Shown here: positions 20,383-30,701 of the stretch, one piece after another
Numbering within the stretch: the stretch's first letter is position 1
Layout of the letters: each line of letters begins with the position of its first letter
NCBI GenBank assembly: GCA_005888735.1
Contig: VBBN01000034.1
Location: 29,292 to 93,291 of the forward strand
DNA: 64,000 nt
Reading direction: 5' to 3'
Origin: Candidatus Bathyarchaeota archaeon
Lineage (GTDB): Archaea > Thermoproteota > Bathyarchaeia > 40CM-2-53-6
Notes under the pieces: generated by a model
Database searches by the model: none
Seen by the model: the letters and a program-made list of their open reading frames with translations, nothing else
What the model was told of the DNA's origin: nothing
Program-made: the position numbers and the translations under genes

Positions 20383-21546
20383 CTACCTCTCCCTCATCAC
20401 CATAATCGTCCCAAGCGAATACAGAACGGCCGCGAATATTCCAAGGCTGACAAGCTGCGGCAGAACCGTCTGAAGAGAAGCCCCGCCCACCATAACCATA
20501 CTAAGCGCCTTGTTTGCGTAAGTCATCGGCAGAGCAGACTGGACCAAGACGCTCAGAGCGCCGTGAGACAGGGGAATGTACTGAGACGAGAGGAAACCCA
20601 TCGGCAGATTGACAAGCGTGGAGAGGTAGAACGCCTCATCAGGGGTCCTAGAGAAATGCGATATGATCAGCCCAACCCCTATCACACTAACAACGGCAGC
20701 GGCGATCACCGGGAGGAGGTCGACGATTGAGCCGGCGATGTTAACGTTGAAGATGAAGATGGCAGTGGCGAAGAGAATGGCAAGTTGAAGGCTGATCAGA
20801 AAGAAGCTTGCCATCGCGCTTCCCAGCACGAAACCGATCCTAGACACGGGACTCATCAGTATGCGTCTCCTCGCGCCTGAGACCCGGTCCTCTACTGCCC
20901 CGACAGCTGAGCCTAGGACCCCGACCCAACCAACCTCAAGCCCCACTATCTCGGGAAACAGCACGTCCAGTAACCGTCTCTGATTCAGCTCAAACACCAA
21001 GCCTATGCGAAAGATCGCCAGTGCTGCACGGGCCAGCTTCACATCGTTCTCGCTAGAATAGAGGGGTTGCAGGTCGACCAACGGGAGCGCCGCAAAACTG
21101 CCCAAAACCGGTAGAGGCCTCGGGCCCGCAGCAGTCTCCACTCTGGACCCGTTATTGTCGAAGACCGCGTAGTAGTAGGCGGAGGATCCCTCGTCCACGA
21201 CGACGACAGACGTGTTCTGACCAGAGGGGACCACGTAAAGAGTTAGAGTTGCCGAGGCGTTCGTTGGAGACCGAAAGGAAGCTGCCAGAACCCTCACGGG
21301 ACCACCATGGCCTCCCGCAAGAGGCCCCAGAATTCCGAGGAGAGTGGCCAGACTCTGGTCGTTCCTCACCTGGTTGACAGAGGCGAGCTGAGAGCCGTCC
21401 GGCATCACAGGCACGTTCTCCCCTCCCAACGCCGCCCCGAACAATACCATCAAGAGAAGCGGCAGAAGAAACAGAAACCCCGCTAGCTTACGGCGGTGGC
21501 CCAGCTCCGCCACCTGTCGAAGGAAGATGTGAAATGCCCCGAGCAA
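20383..21546 (-). CDS. ABC-2 type permease
   Basis: N-terminal TM, ectodomain, C-terminal multi-TM block with PLSHGALSVLVQSALPMTYANKAL. Confidence 0.85.
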   Translation of the reverse strand: MLGAFHIFLRQVAELGHRRKLAGFLFLLPLLLMVLFGAALGGENVPVMPDGSQLASVNQVRNDQSLATLLGILGPLAGGHGGPVRVLAASFRSPTNASATLTLYVVPSGQNTSVVVVDEGSSAYYYAVFDNNGSRVETAAGPRPLPVLGSFAALPLVDLQPLYSSENDVKLARAALAIFRIGLVFELNQRRLLDVLFPEIVGLEVGWVGVLGSAVGAVEDRVSGARRRILMSPVSRIGFVLGSAMASFFLISLQLAILFATAIFIFNVNIAGSIVDLLPVIAAAVVSVIGVGLIISHFSRTPDEAFYLSTLVNLPMGFLSSQYIPLSHGALSVLVQSALPMTYANKALSMVMVGGASLQTVLPQLVSLGIFAAVLYSLGTIMVMRER

Positions 21547-21565
21547 ATGATACGGCTACTACATA

Positions 21566-21640
21566 GTTCATTTATAAACGGATATTTGAACCTACCTCAT
21601 CCATTCACAGCATAGTTCACCTAAAACCTAATAAATGAAC
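21566..21640. promoter_or_regulatory. Two tandem copies of (catA)GTTCA-N16-TGAAC in a divergent promoter
   Basis: 21566-21591 and 21615-21640, each exactly 26 bp, centres 49 bp apart. Confidence 0.6.
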
Positions 21641-21679
21641 CCACCGGCTTAGAACAGAGAGGCTTACAGGCGAACCAAC

Positions 21680-22084
21680 ATGGGTCGGCGAGCAAAAGCC
21701 AAAGAACTGATCCGAAGAGCCCTGCTCAGGAGAGAGCAGGGATGGAGCCAACTCTTGACGGAGACTGGTCTAGCAAGGGGAGCCCTGTCGACAAACCTCC
21801 GCCAGATGCGGAAAGAGAAGGAAGTAGTCCTAGAAACCCATAGCAGAGGAGGATCCAAGAAAGTGTACAAGCTCTCAGAGCGTGGGCTCATCCACGCCTC
21901 AGTGTCGGCCATCTCAAAAAGCATCGCGGGCCAGATCACTCACGTAGTAGAGAAAATAGGCCGAACCGATCCTTCGGAGATAAGGAACTGGACCACGGGT
22001 CGGAAAAAACTCTCCCTCGAGATTGAGGACCCGGAACTGGGAAAGATGAAACTGACCCTACACCGCGGGAAACGTACCGACTGA
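21680..22084 (+). CDS. Winged-helix transcriptional regulator
   Basis: LIRRALLRREQGWSQLLTETGLARGALSTNLRQMRKEKEVVLETHSRGGSKKVYKLSERG. Confidence 0.75.
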   Translation: MGRRAKAKELIRRALLRREQGWSQLLTETGLARGALSTNLRQMRKEKEVVLETHSRGGSKKVYKLSERGLIHASVSAISKSIAGQITHVVEKIGRTDPSEIRNWTTGRKKLSLEIEDPELGKMKLTLHRGKRTD

Positions 22085-22086
22085 CC

Positions 22087-22203
22087 TGGAATCACCCATC
22101 TACACTCGATCCGACCCCCGGAGAATTCCACTACATCTGCGGACTGCACGACCAGCTTGGCACGGCGGGCTCAGTCACCATACAACCGGCAGACGATAAG
22201 TAA
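22087..22203 (+). pseudogene. C-terminal cupredoxin fragment
   Basis: Manual translation WNHPSTLDPTPGEFHYICGLHDQLGTAGSVTIQPADDK*, ending in a type-1 copper motif (C..H). Confidence 0.6.
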
Positions 22204-22275
22204 TCCAATACAAGTCGTCAATCATCAGACTAGAAATTCGCCTAGGCAGTCGAACACAAACGAGAGATGATATAA

Positions 22276-22296
22276 CAAGGCCTCACCGAGGCCTTG
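22276..22296 (+). terminator. Perfect 9-bp stem hairpin CAAGGCCTC-ACC-GAGGCCTTG followed by T5
   Basis: Seen directly; T-run at 22302-22306. Confidence 0.4.
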
Positions 22297-22485
22297 AACA
22301 GTTTTTCCTCGCTAACGAGAGAACGAAACGGTGGAAGCCACCCCCGAGTTGAACTGCAGTCCATAGATATGCGGCGATCCCGAAGGAAAGTCCCTGCCAT
22401 TATCATATCATAATCGGAAATATCGTAACGCGAAATTCTCGAAAGTCAATCATTCTAGAACTCGAAAATTCCGCGAAGCGGAATA

Positions 22486-24512
22486 TTGGTCATAGGCTCG
22501 AGGCCCGTCACCCCCTCTCCGGTCACCATTAGGATGAAAAATTCGATTGATTCTACCAAACTGACAAGAACACTACTACTGGCAATCCTAGCAATCAAAG
22601 GCGCAGTCTTCGTAACCACCGCAACCCTACCGCACACCGCAGCCTGGGACAACGAAGGCGGAGGAGGAACGATCACTCCAGCACCCGCTACGTTCACCAA
22701 CTACGAAGTAGCGGGAAACCCGTTCCACCATAATAATCCCGACTTCAGTGTCGGAACCACCTGCCCAAACACCTCGAGAACTTGCCAGAATACCGAGGGA
22801 GAGCCCGCGATCCGGGCTGATAGGTCCGGCAACTTCTACGGCTCGTCAGAAAACGTGTTTTGCGTCATAGGCGGACAGTGCGGCGGAACCTTCGCCTGGA
22901 AGTCAGCTGACGGTGGCGCCCACTTCACGACTCTCCCACTCCCCGACAGTGTATCCTCAGGAAAGCTGCCTCCAACTTGTACAGATGCATGCAACGGCAT
23001 AGGTCTCTCTCCTGCGGGCGGCGACACTGACATAGCCGTGGCCCCTCGGAAGAACAACAACGGATTCTACAACATCTACGTAGCAAGCCTCCAAAGCACG
23101 CCCCCATTGGTCAACGTCTACGTTAGCACCAGCAGCAACGGTGGCGCCACTTGGTCCATCAACCCAGCAGGCGCAAGCATTCCGGTGGACGACCGAGAAT
23201 GGATCGCGGCAGACGGTGTCAGCAAAGTCTGCATATCTTATCACTCCACCCTGACCTCTAACGACATAGTGGTCGACTGTAGCAACAACGCGGGTTTCAC
23301 CTTTACACAACATGCCTCCGCCTTTGACCCAACTCACATAGCATTCCTGGCCGGTTTCAACAATGTAATTGGAAACATGGCCATCGACCCGAGCAACCAT
23401 GTAATCTACCAGGTTTTCAGTTCTATCGCCGACGCTGCCGAGCTGTCATCGTGCCTAGTCTCCTGCCACGTCCATACGGTCTGTATAGGAGTCTCCACCG
23501 ACGGGGGAAACACCTTCAAGGACTACACGGTGTACAACAATCCCAACGACCAAGTTGACTACGGACATCAGTTCATCAACGTGAGTGTTGACAGGGAAAC
23601 AACGTGTACGTTGTCTATAGTGACGACCACAACCTCTACTACAGTTTCTCCAAAACCTTCGGCCAAACCTGGTCTGGACCCTACCCCATCAATAAATCAC
23701 CGTCGAACACAGCAATCTTTCCCTGGAGCTCAGCGGGAGCCGCAGGCGGTCTCGACGTCATCTGGTACGGCACAGACTATTACAGCGCTGTCCACCCTGA
23801 CAACTATCCCCCCGAAGCGGCGAGGAAGGTCTACTTCAGCCAGAACCTCCAAGCCGCCACACCCAATAGTCCATGGACCCAGGTCGCAGCCTCGGGAGTA
23901 ATACACTACGGAGGCGTCTGCGAATCAGGGGTCACCTGTACCGGGAACCGGGATCCACTGGACGACTTTGGAGTAGCAGTCAGCCCGACCACAGGCCTTG
24001 CAGCGATAATCTACACCAACGACCAGTTCATCAACTCCACCGCTGAACCAGCTACAAGACGAGACTCAGGCAGCTACGTCTGCACAGCAGCCCTAACCAA
24101 TAGCGTGGACTGCTCCCACACGGACATTGCAATCCAAACCGGAGGATCAACCCTTAACCAGAGAAAACACCACTTCGAAATCGACGAAGAAGACTTTGAA
24201 GAAACAGACCTTCACAGCGACGGTGGACACGCACCAGAATTTAGCATGCACGGAACCAACACCGGAAACAGCCCCATCACCTCGATAACAGCCCAGATCT
24301 CAGGCCTACCCCTCACCGTCTCCTGGAACAAAGCCTTCCCACTACAACCCGGCCAAGATGCAACCGCCACTACCACAACCCTACCGCTCGGACTCTTGAT
24401 CACAGTCGGAGGAATCTACACCATAACAGTAACCGTGACAATGGCAGACGGAACAAAAGAAACCCAGACCACCAGCGCAATCTACACCCTAGGCGCGGGA
24501 CTCGGACTCTAA
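22486..24512 (+). pseudogene. Secreted BNR/sialidase-fold protein, frameshifted at ~23600
   Basis: Frame 1 ...HQFINVSVDRE|TTC... continues in frame 3 as (N)NVYVVYSDDHNLYYSFSKTFGQTWSG...; one missing A in GAAACAAC restores the frame. Confidence 0.75.
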
Positions 24513-24630
24513 AAACAGCCCAGTGCAGCCCCTCTACCCTTTTTTTCTCAGTTCACCTGCCCAGTGGCACGGACGTCCTCGTCCGCAGCTTATACCATTG
24601 AAATGAGCCCGTGATCTCATAGTCCCCTAG

Positions 24631-25446
24631 TTGAGCTCCATCCTAGACATACTTCCACCCCCGTTCGACGAGCGAATCCCATACGGCACCGACCCACGCC
24701 AGTTTGCCGAGCTACGATATCCTAAGGGCGGTGGACCCTTCCCGCTCCTCTTCGTGGTGCATGGTGGTTTCTGGCAGTCCGTTTATGACCTAAAACACAT
24801 CGGCGCTCTCTGCGCGGCTCTGACCAAGAAGGGAACGATCACGTGCAACCTCGAATATCGACGTCTCGGAGACCCTGGCGGAGGCTACCCGGGAACCTTC
24901 CAGGACATCGCGCACGCAACAGATCACATCCTAGAGACAACCCCGTCCGACCCGCGCTACGACCACGCCCACACCGCCATCCTAGGCCATTCGGCCGGCG
25001 GGCACCTCGCCCTCTGGACGGCCAGCCGACACCGCATCCCACAAACGAGCCCACTCCATAACCCATCCCCCAGAAAACCAGTCACCCGAGCCATATCCCT
25101 GGCCGGCGTCACCGACCTACGCGCCGCCTGGAAACAAAATCTCGGACACGGCATCGTCACACGACTCATAGGCGGAACACCAGACCAACACCCTGATCGC
25201 TACAACACCGCCAGCCCAATTGAGCTCCTCCCTACCGGAACAAGAACAGCCCTAGTCCACGGAACAGACGACGAAATCGTCCCGGTTTCCCAGTCCGAAA
25301 CGTACGTCGAAAGAGCCAGACAACTCGGCGACCAATCCACCCTCGTCAAACTCGACCAAGTCGGCCACTTCGAACTCATCGACCCAGAATCCGAAGCATG
25401 GCCAGTCGTAGCAAACGCCGTTCTACCCCTGCTCGGCCTAAGATAG
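24631..25446 (+). CDS. Alpha/beta hydrolase (acylaminoacyl peptidase/esterase-like)
   Basis: PLLFVVHGGFWQSVYDLKH...AILGHSAGGHLALWTA...ALVHGTDDEIVPV...VGHFELID. Confidence 0.88.
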   Translation: MSSILDILPPPFDERIPYGTDPRQFAELRYPKGGGPFPLLFVVHGGFWQSVYDLKHIGALCAALTKKGTITCNLEYRRLGDPGGGYPGTFQDIAHATDHILETTPSDPRYDHAHTAILGHSAGGHLALWTASRHRIPQTSPLHNPSPRKPVTRAISLAGVTDLRAAWKQNLGHGIVTRLIGGTPDQHPDRYNTASPIELLPTGTRTALVHGTDDEIVPVSQSETYVERARQLGDQSTLVKLDQVGHFELIDPESEAWPVVANAVLPLLGLR

Positions 25447-25526
25447 ACGCGTAAGCGGCCTCACAAAAGCAATCTTAGGATTTGAAATCCCAGCTTGTCG
25501 CCAACTGGAAAAGAGAACGGTAGGCA

Positions 25527-26372
25527 GTGAAAACCAGATATTTATTCCCGGTCTGGCCTGGGGCGCCCTACCTCAGCGCGTACTCTCTCCTAGAGGCGAG
25601 GATTGGCTCCCTCCGCCTCCTAGTCTCCTCCTCTAGCGGCTATGGTCTCCACCTCTTAGCGATCATCATAGTAGTCTTTGGCTATCTCGGCTCCCTCATC
25701 CTAATCGCCAGCTCACCATTCTACCAGCAAGCCGCTCCTTGGCGGTACCCAGGCTTTACCACGGCGTTCCTCCTAGTCTTCCTCATCGGCTTCTTCGCCC
25801 TCCTCTTCTGGGAAGAACACTCCGTTCCCAACTGGACCATGCGCCTCACCTCACGCAATCCCCGCCGACACAAACAGGTCCGGCCAATAGCAATCCGTCC
25901 TGGGCTCATCTTCCAAGAACTCTATGCGCTCATCGACGAACAGGAGGTATTGCTGAGGATAGAGGGTTCTCACAAGCATGTTCTGAACGCGCTCACCCTC
26001 GCGCGAATATCCATCCCAGAGAGAGCCTCGAGAAGAGGCACAATCTCTATTCCCATTGGCCGACCTGCGAAGACCTTGTTCGGTCCTCTGGTCAGAGGAT
26101 TATCCGAGACATCCGTCAACACAGGTGGCATCGCAATCCTTCTCTTCATCGGTGGTCTCTTCTCCCTCTACGTCTGGTACTTCATACAAGATCCGCTAAA
26201 CTGGATCTGGAGATTCGCCCTAGTCCTCTTCGGCTGGCTCGTAGTCATGATCGTCCAACTCATCGTGAGAAGTAGACGGTTCTATTGCTACAAGTGCGAC
26301 GGGTACGAAGTCTTCCTCCGCAAACATGGCGAGTGGAAGTGTCACAAGTGCGGAGAAGCCACAGCACTCTGA
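25527..26372 (+). CDS. Membrane protein with C-terminal zinc ribbon
   Basis: Multiple TMs; C-terminus FYCYKCDGYEVFLRKHGEWKCHKCGE (two CxxC). Confidence 0.6.
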   Translation: MKTRYLFPVWPGAPYLSAYSLLEARIGSLRLLVSSSSGYGLHLLAIIIVVFGYLGSLILIASSPFYQQAAPWRYPGFTTAFLLVFLIGFFALLFWEEHSVPNWTMRLTSRNPRRHKQVRPIAIRPGLIFQELYALIDEQEVLLRIEGSHKHVLNALTLARISIPERASRRGTISIPIGRPAKTLFGPLVRGLSETSVNTGGIAILLFIGGLFSLYVWYFIQDPLNWIWRFALVLFGWLVVMIVQLIVRSRRFYCYKCDGYEVFLRKHGEWKCHKCGEATAL

Positions 26373-26458
26373 CCGGTCCTCTGGTCCTACTCATGGCCCG
26401 ACTCCGAGCATCTCACACACCCTTATTTGAGAAGAAATCTTCCTCAAGCTGACGATCA

Positions 26459-27925
26459 TTGTCAGGTCCCGGCGGGCTCAAGAGCTGGATCAAAGGCCCG
26501 TCTCGGCCCCGTGAGAAAACGAAGAAGGGCCCCTTGCAGCTGGACCGGCGAAGAATAGCAGTCCTCCCCTTCTCAAACATGAGCCCCGACCCAAACGACG
26601 AATATTTCGCAGATGGAATAACAGAAGAGCTGATCGCGACAATCTCAAGGATTCGCGAGGTCAGCGTGGTCTCCCGGACGTCAATGATGCAGTACCGAAA
26701 GAACCCGAAGCCCATCCGGGACGTAGCTGAGGAGCTCCAAGCCGGCACTATTCTGGAAGGAAGCGTCAGGAAGGCCGGTAACAAGGTCCGAGTCACAGTT
26801 CAGCTAGTCGATGGAGCGCAAGACAAGCATGAATGGTCCGAAAGCTATGACAGAGGGCTAGAGGACATTTTCGCGATCCAGAGCGACATTTCCCAAAACG
26901 TGGCCGAAGTTCTCAAGGTTCAACTCCTCGCCCAGGAAAAACAGAGGATCCAGAACATTCCAACCCGTAGCGTCGACGCCTATACAGTCTTCCTGAAGGG
27001 CCGTGGCCACCTGAGTGAAAGGACGCAGCAGGGCTTTCAGAAGGCGACTCACTATTTCGAAGAGGCTATCAAGCGAGACCCCAAGTACGCAGCAGCCTAC
27101 TCGGGGCTGTCGGACTGCTACCATCTTCTGGAAAACTGGGGATTCGTACGACCCCAAGTCGCATGGCCCAAAGCTATGGAATACGCGGCAAAAGCTGTTG
27201 AAATGGACGACACCTCAGCGGAAGCCCACACTTCCTTGGCCATAAGCCTAGCATACTTCAAGCGGGACTGGAAGGGCTCCGAGAAGGAGTACAAGCGCGC
27301 TCTCGACCTCAACCCTAGCTACGCAACCGCACATCTCTGGTATTCTGTGCATCTGCTGCGGATTCAGAAGAGGTGGGATGAGGCGATTAGAGAGGTAAAA
27401 GAAGCGGAAAAGCTAGATCCGTTCTTCCCAATAATAGCCACGTTCGTGGGACTTGTCCTATTTCACGCAGGCCGGCGACAAGAAGGAATAGACCAGCTCA
27501 GACGTGTCGTGAAGAAGTACCCGGAGTTCGCCTACGCTCACGCCGAACTTGGCTCGGCTCTCATCTCAACGTCCTCTGTCGAGGAGGGAACCGCAGAGAT
27601 TGAGAAGGCGCTGGATCTTTCACCCGAGTCTACCTGGGCTAGAACTGAACTAGCCTATGCGTGCATGGCAGGAAACAGGAAGCGGGATGCCGAAGGCGTA
27701 CTACGAGATCTCAAGGAGGTCTCGAATGAAAGATACGTTCCAAGCACAGCCATAGCTGGAGTATATGCAATCCTCGGCGAGAAAGACATGGCGTTTGAAT
27801 GGCTGGATAGGGCTGTTGAAGACCGCACTAGTACGCTCGCCGAGAACCTGAACGAGCCCTTGTTTGACGGTCTCAGAACAGACTCACGTTTCCCGAGGAT
27901 TCTCGAAAGAATAGGCTTGTCGTGA
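26459..27925 (+). CDS. TolB-like/FlgO-like N-terminal domain plus TPR repeats
   Basis: IAVLPFSNMSPDPNDEYFADGITEELIATISRIREVSVVSRTSMMQYR...AGTILEGSVRKAGNKVRVTVQLVDGAQDKHEWSESYDR, then TPRs. Confidence 0.88.
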   Translation: MSGPGGLKSWIKGPSRPREKTKKGPLQLDRRRIAVLPFSNMSPDPNDEYFADGITEELIATISRIREVSVVSRTSMMQYRKNPKPIRDVAEELQAGTILEGSVRKAGNKVRVTVQLVDGAQDKHEWSESYDRGLEDIFAIQSDISQNVAEVLKVQLLAQEKQRIQNIPTRSVDAYTVFLKGRGHLSERTQQGFQKATHYFEEAIKRDPKYAAAYSGLSDCYHLLENWGFVRPQVAWPKAMEYAAKAVEMDDTSAEAHTSLAISLAYFKRDWKGSEKEYKRALDLNPSYATAHLWYSVHLLRIQKRWDEAIREVKEAEKLDPFFPIIATFVGLVLFHAGRRQEGIDQLRRVVKKYPEFAYAHAELGSALISTSSVEEGTAEIEKALDLSPESTWARTELAYACMAGNRKRDAEGVLRDLKEVSNERYVPSTAIAGVYAILGEKDMAFEWLDRAVEDRTSTLAENLNEPLFDGLRTDSRFPRILERIGLS

Positions 27926-27928
27926 CGC

Positions 27929-28222
27929 CTATTCCTTCATCGGGGCCCAGAGAATCGTAATTAGCTTCTCCTCCGACCCCTTGTGATCTGCCGGGGTACA
28001 AGCGTAAACATCTCCCGGTGGACCCGAGAACTTTCCAGGCCCCATAGCTTGCAGCTCTTTTCCAAACTTGGTCCAGGCATCGGCGAGTCCTCGGTAAGGT
28101 CCTTGAAAGACATACCATGCAACCTTCCCGTTAACATGCATCGAGGAAGGAAGTGTACCTGTCTGAATCTTCCCGTTGGCAAACCGGTCGTATTCTCTAT
28201 GAACTTGTTCGCAACGAGCCAA
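27929..28222 (-). CDS. GyrI-like/AraC effector-binding-like domain protein
   Basis: VAWYVFQGPYRGLADAWTKFGKELQ...VYACTPADHKGSEEKLITILWAPMKE. Confidence 0.55.
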   Translation of the reverse strand: MARCEQVHREYDRFANGKIQTGTLPSSMHVNGKVAWYVFQGPYRGLADAWTKFGKELQAMGPGKFSGPPGDVYACTPADHKGSEEKLITILWAPMKE

Positions 28223-28306
28223 AACACTCTCCCCGTGAAAGAGGGCCGACTTGTTTTGGCTAAAAAGGGTTCTGACTAGGGGCTAGGGCCGCGATTAAAT
28301 AATCAA

Positions 28307-29137
28307 ATGCCGGTTTCGGAGGGGATAACATTGGAACAAGGCTTTGTGAACGTTAAGGGCGGCAAGCTCTACTACGAGGTAGAAGGGAACGGAGCGCCTC
28401 TCGTTCTGATTCACGCCGGCTTTCTCGACAGTAGGATGTGGGACGAACAGTTCCGAATCTTCGCGAAACATAACAAGGTGATTCGTTACGATGTTAGAGG
28501 GTTCGGAAGATCTAGCAGGCCTAAAGAGGAATACTCGGACGCCGAAGACCTGTTTTCGCTGCTCAACCATCTCAAGATTCCAAAAGCCACCATCCTAGGC
28601 ATCTCGAACGGTGGCAGAATAGCCTTCGACTTCACCTCAACACACCCGGACATGGTCACCAGTCTGCTTCTGGTCGCCCCTGGGATACGTGGCTACGAGG
28701 GTTCACCGGAGGAAGACAAGGCCTGGGATGAAACAGGAAAACTGATGGACGCACAAGACCTCGCGATCAAGGAGAACAGGATAGACGACGCTGTGAGAAT
28801 GGACCTCGAAATCTGGGCCCCTGCGCAAGACGAGAAAAACAGAACGCGCCTCCTCCAAATAGCGACCGAGAATTCACACATTCACAAAGACCCGCCCAAC
28901 AGGCTACAAAAATCTCCTCAACCCCCGGCCTTCAAGAGCCTCGGCACGATCCGAATGCCAGTCGCCCTATTGGTGGGAGACAGAGACGTCAGGGGAATGC
29001 AGATGATGACCAAGAAGCTGCATTCACTATTGCCCGGGTCGAAATTTACAGTAGTGGAAGGCGCAGACCACATCGCCAACACGTCAAAACCAGACGAGTT
29101 CAATAGAGCAGTCTTGGACTTTCTATCATCCACCTAG
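28307..29137 (+). CDS. Alpha/beta hydrolase
   Basis: VNVKGGKLYYEVEGNGAPLVLIHAGFLDSRMWDEQ...RYDVRGFGRSSRP...ATILGISNGGRIAFDF. Confidence 0.92.
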   Translation: MPVSEGITLEQGFVNVKGGKLYYEVEGNGAPLVLIHAGFLDSRMWDEQFRIFAKHNKVIRYDVRGFGRSSRPKEEYSDAEDLFSLLNHLKIPKATILGISNGGRIAFDFTSTHPDMVTSLLLVAPGIRGYEGSPEEDKAWDETGKLMDAQDLAIKENRIDDAVRMDLEIWAPAQDEKNRTRLLQIATENSHIHKDPPNRLQKSPQPPAFKSLGTIRMPVALLVGDRDVRGMQMMTKKLHSLLPGSKFTVVEGADHIANTSKPDEFNRAVLDFLSST

Positions 29138-29886
29138 AGCCTAGCGTACCAGAGGTAGCTGGCCATTCCCAAGGCCGCAAACACAAGCGATGGGATCACC
29201 AGGACGGATATTGGGCCAATCAGGCCTTGAGCATGCGGCAATGACCGGAATGCTTCCACCGCCCAAGTCATAGGGTTGGACACGACTATTGGAACCAGAA
29301 AGCTCGGGAAAACGTCTGTTCGGTAGAAAAGAGTGCTGAGAAAAGAGAGATAGAGCTGGATAGCACTCCTCACGGTCACGAACACCTCAATACTCGACGC
29401 AAAAGCCGAGAGCGAGATTGACAACCCGACAATCCCGAGAGAAAACAGACCAACTATCAAAAACGCGGCAAAGACACGCGGGTCGAGAAGTATCCCGTAG
29501 AGATACGAAATCACTAACGTGCCGGGAAAAGTAGCGATAACACTTCTCGCCACGCCTCCAGCTATCCGTGAAAGAGCTAGAACACGTCGGGGGGCGGGGA
29601 GGGTGAGCAAGTATGACGCAAGGTCCTTGATGTACTTCTCACGCCACACGTCGCGGCCAGACTGAAACGCGGCGACCATCGCTGTCACGAAATTCGAGCC
29701 TGGAGCGATGTAGAGAAAGTAGTTCTCATGCAAGACGCTTTGCGGTATCAGCCTTCCGAACGTAGCCGCTGTGACAAAGAGGTCGATGCCGAAGTTCGCG
29801 AACATTATCCCGATCAAGAAAGTGTCTGAGAAAAGTATCCGTATGTCTCTCTCCACAATCAGCGGGACCAGTCTGAGATTGCTCAT
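29134..29886 (-). CDS. ABC-2 type permease
   Basis: Six-TM ABC-2 pattern, adjacent to second permease and ATPase. Confidence 0.85.
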   Translation of the reverse strand: MSNLRLVPLIVERDIRILFSDTFLIGIMFANFGIDLFVTAATFGRLIPQSVLHENYFLYIAPGSNFVTAMVAAFQSGRDVWREKYIKDLASYLLTLPAPRRVLALSRIAGGVARSVIATFPGTLVISYLYGILLDPRVFAAFLIVGLFSLGIVGLSISLSAFASSIEVFVTVRSAIQLYLSFLSTLFYRTDVFPSFLVPIVVSNPMTWAVEAFRSLPHAQGLIGPISVLVIPSLVFAALGMASYLWYARL

Positions 29887-30701
29887 GCGTACACTCCGCC
29901 CTCGAGCTTCCGGAAGTAGAAGGCCGAGCCGAGCCCCAGGAATATCACCACAAACGCGACAAGCCCCAAAAGGCTCGGGAAATTCAATGTTACATCCGTC
30001 AAAGCCGACCTTGTACTGTCAGCCGCAAAACTAACCGGTGAGAAAGGGGCCACAGCCGCCACGTAACTCGGCATGAAAGCTATAGGATACAGAGCCGTAC
30101 TCGCTCTCGACACAGCAAGCTCCAGCAACGCTAGCACAACGTCGAAACGGTTTGCGCTTCTGACGCTCACGGCCACTGTGATCGACAGTCCTGTCACTCC
30201 AAATGCGAGGAGAAACAGGTCGAGGACTGCAGCCGCCAATGAGGCAGGGTTGTTGAAATGCTCCAGAACTGCTACGATAACAAACATCGGGATGATGTAG
30301 ATCATGGCCCGTATTGCACCTCCCAGCGCCCGGCCGATTATGAACTGGCGTCTCGAGACTGGAAGAGTCAACAGGTAGTCAAGGACCCCCTCCTCGGCTT
30401 CTTCAAAGATGTCGTAGCCTATGATGAACGATATCGACGCTATCGTGCCGACGACACTGCCGACAGCGTAGTACTCGAAGAAGTAAGAGCTCGGACGGCC
30501 TGGAATGACCACGAGCTCGCTGATCAGGAAGGCGAATACGAAGAGCTGGATGATGAATGCGAGACTGCGTGATATGATTATCCAAGGGGTCCGGAACAGG
30601 ACCGAAATATCACGTAGTGCTATCTGGAGAATCGGCGACGCTGGCCCAGACGCTTGTGTCGGGCTATTCGAGGCGTTGCCCGGTGTAGGTGAGGAAGACA
30701 T
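29883..30701 (-). CDS. ABC-2 type permease
   Basis: Six-TM ABC-2 pattern; EGVLDYLLTLPVSRRQFIIGRALGG. Confidence 0.85.
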   Translation of the reverse strand: MSSSPTPGNASNSPTQASGPASPILQIALRDISVLFRTPWIIISRSLAFIIQLFVFAFLISELVVIPGRPSSYFFEYYAVGSVVGTIASISFIIGYDIFEEAEEGVLDYLLTLPVSRRQFIIGRALGGAIRAMIYIIPMFVIVAVLEHFNNPASLAAAVLDLFLLAFGVTGLSITVAVSVRSANRFDVVLALLELAVSRASTALYPIAFMPSYVAAVAPFSPVSFAADSTRSALTDVTLNFPSLLGLVAFVVIFLGLGSAFYFRKLEGGVYA

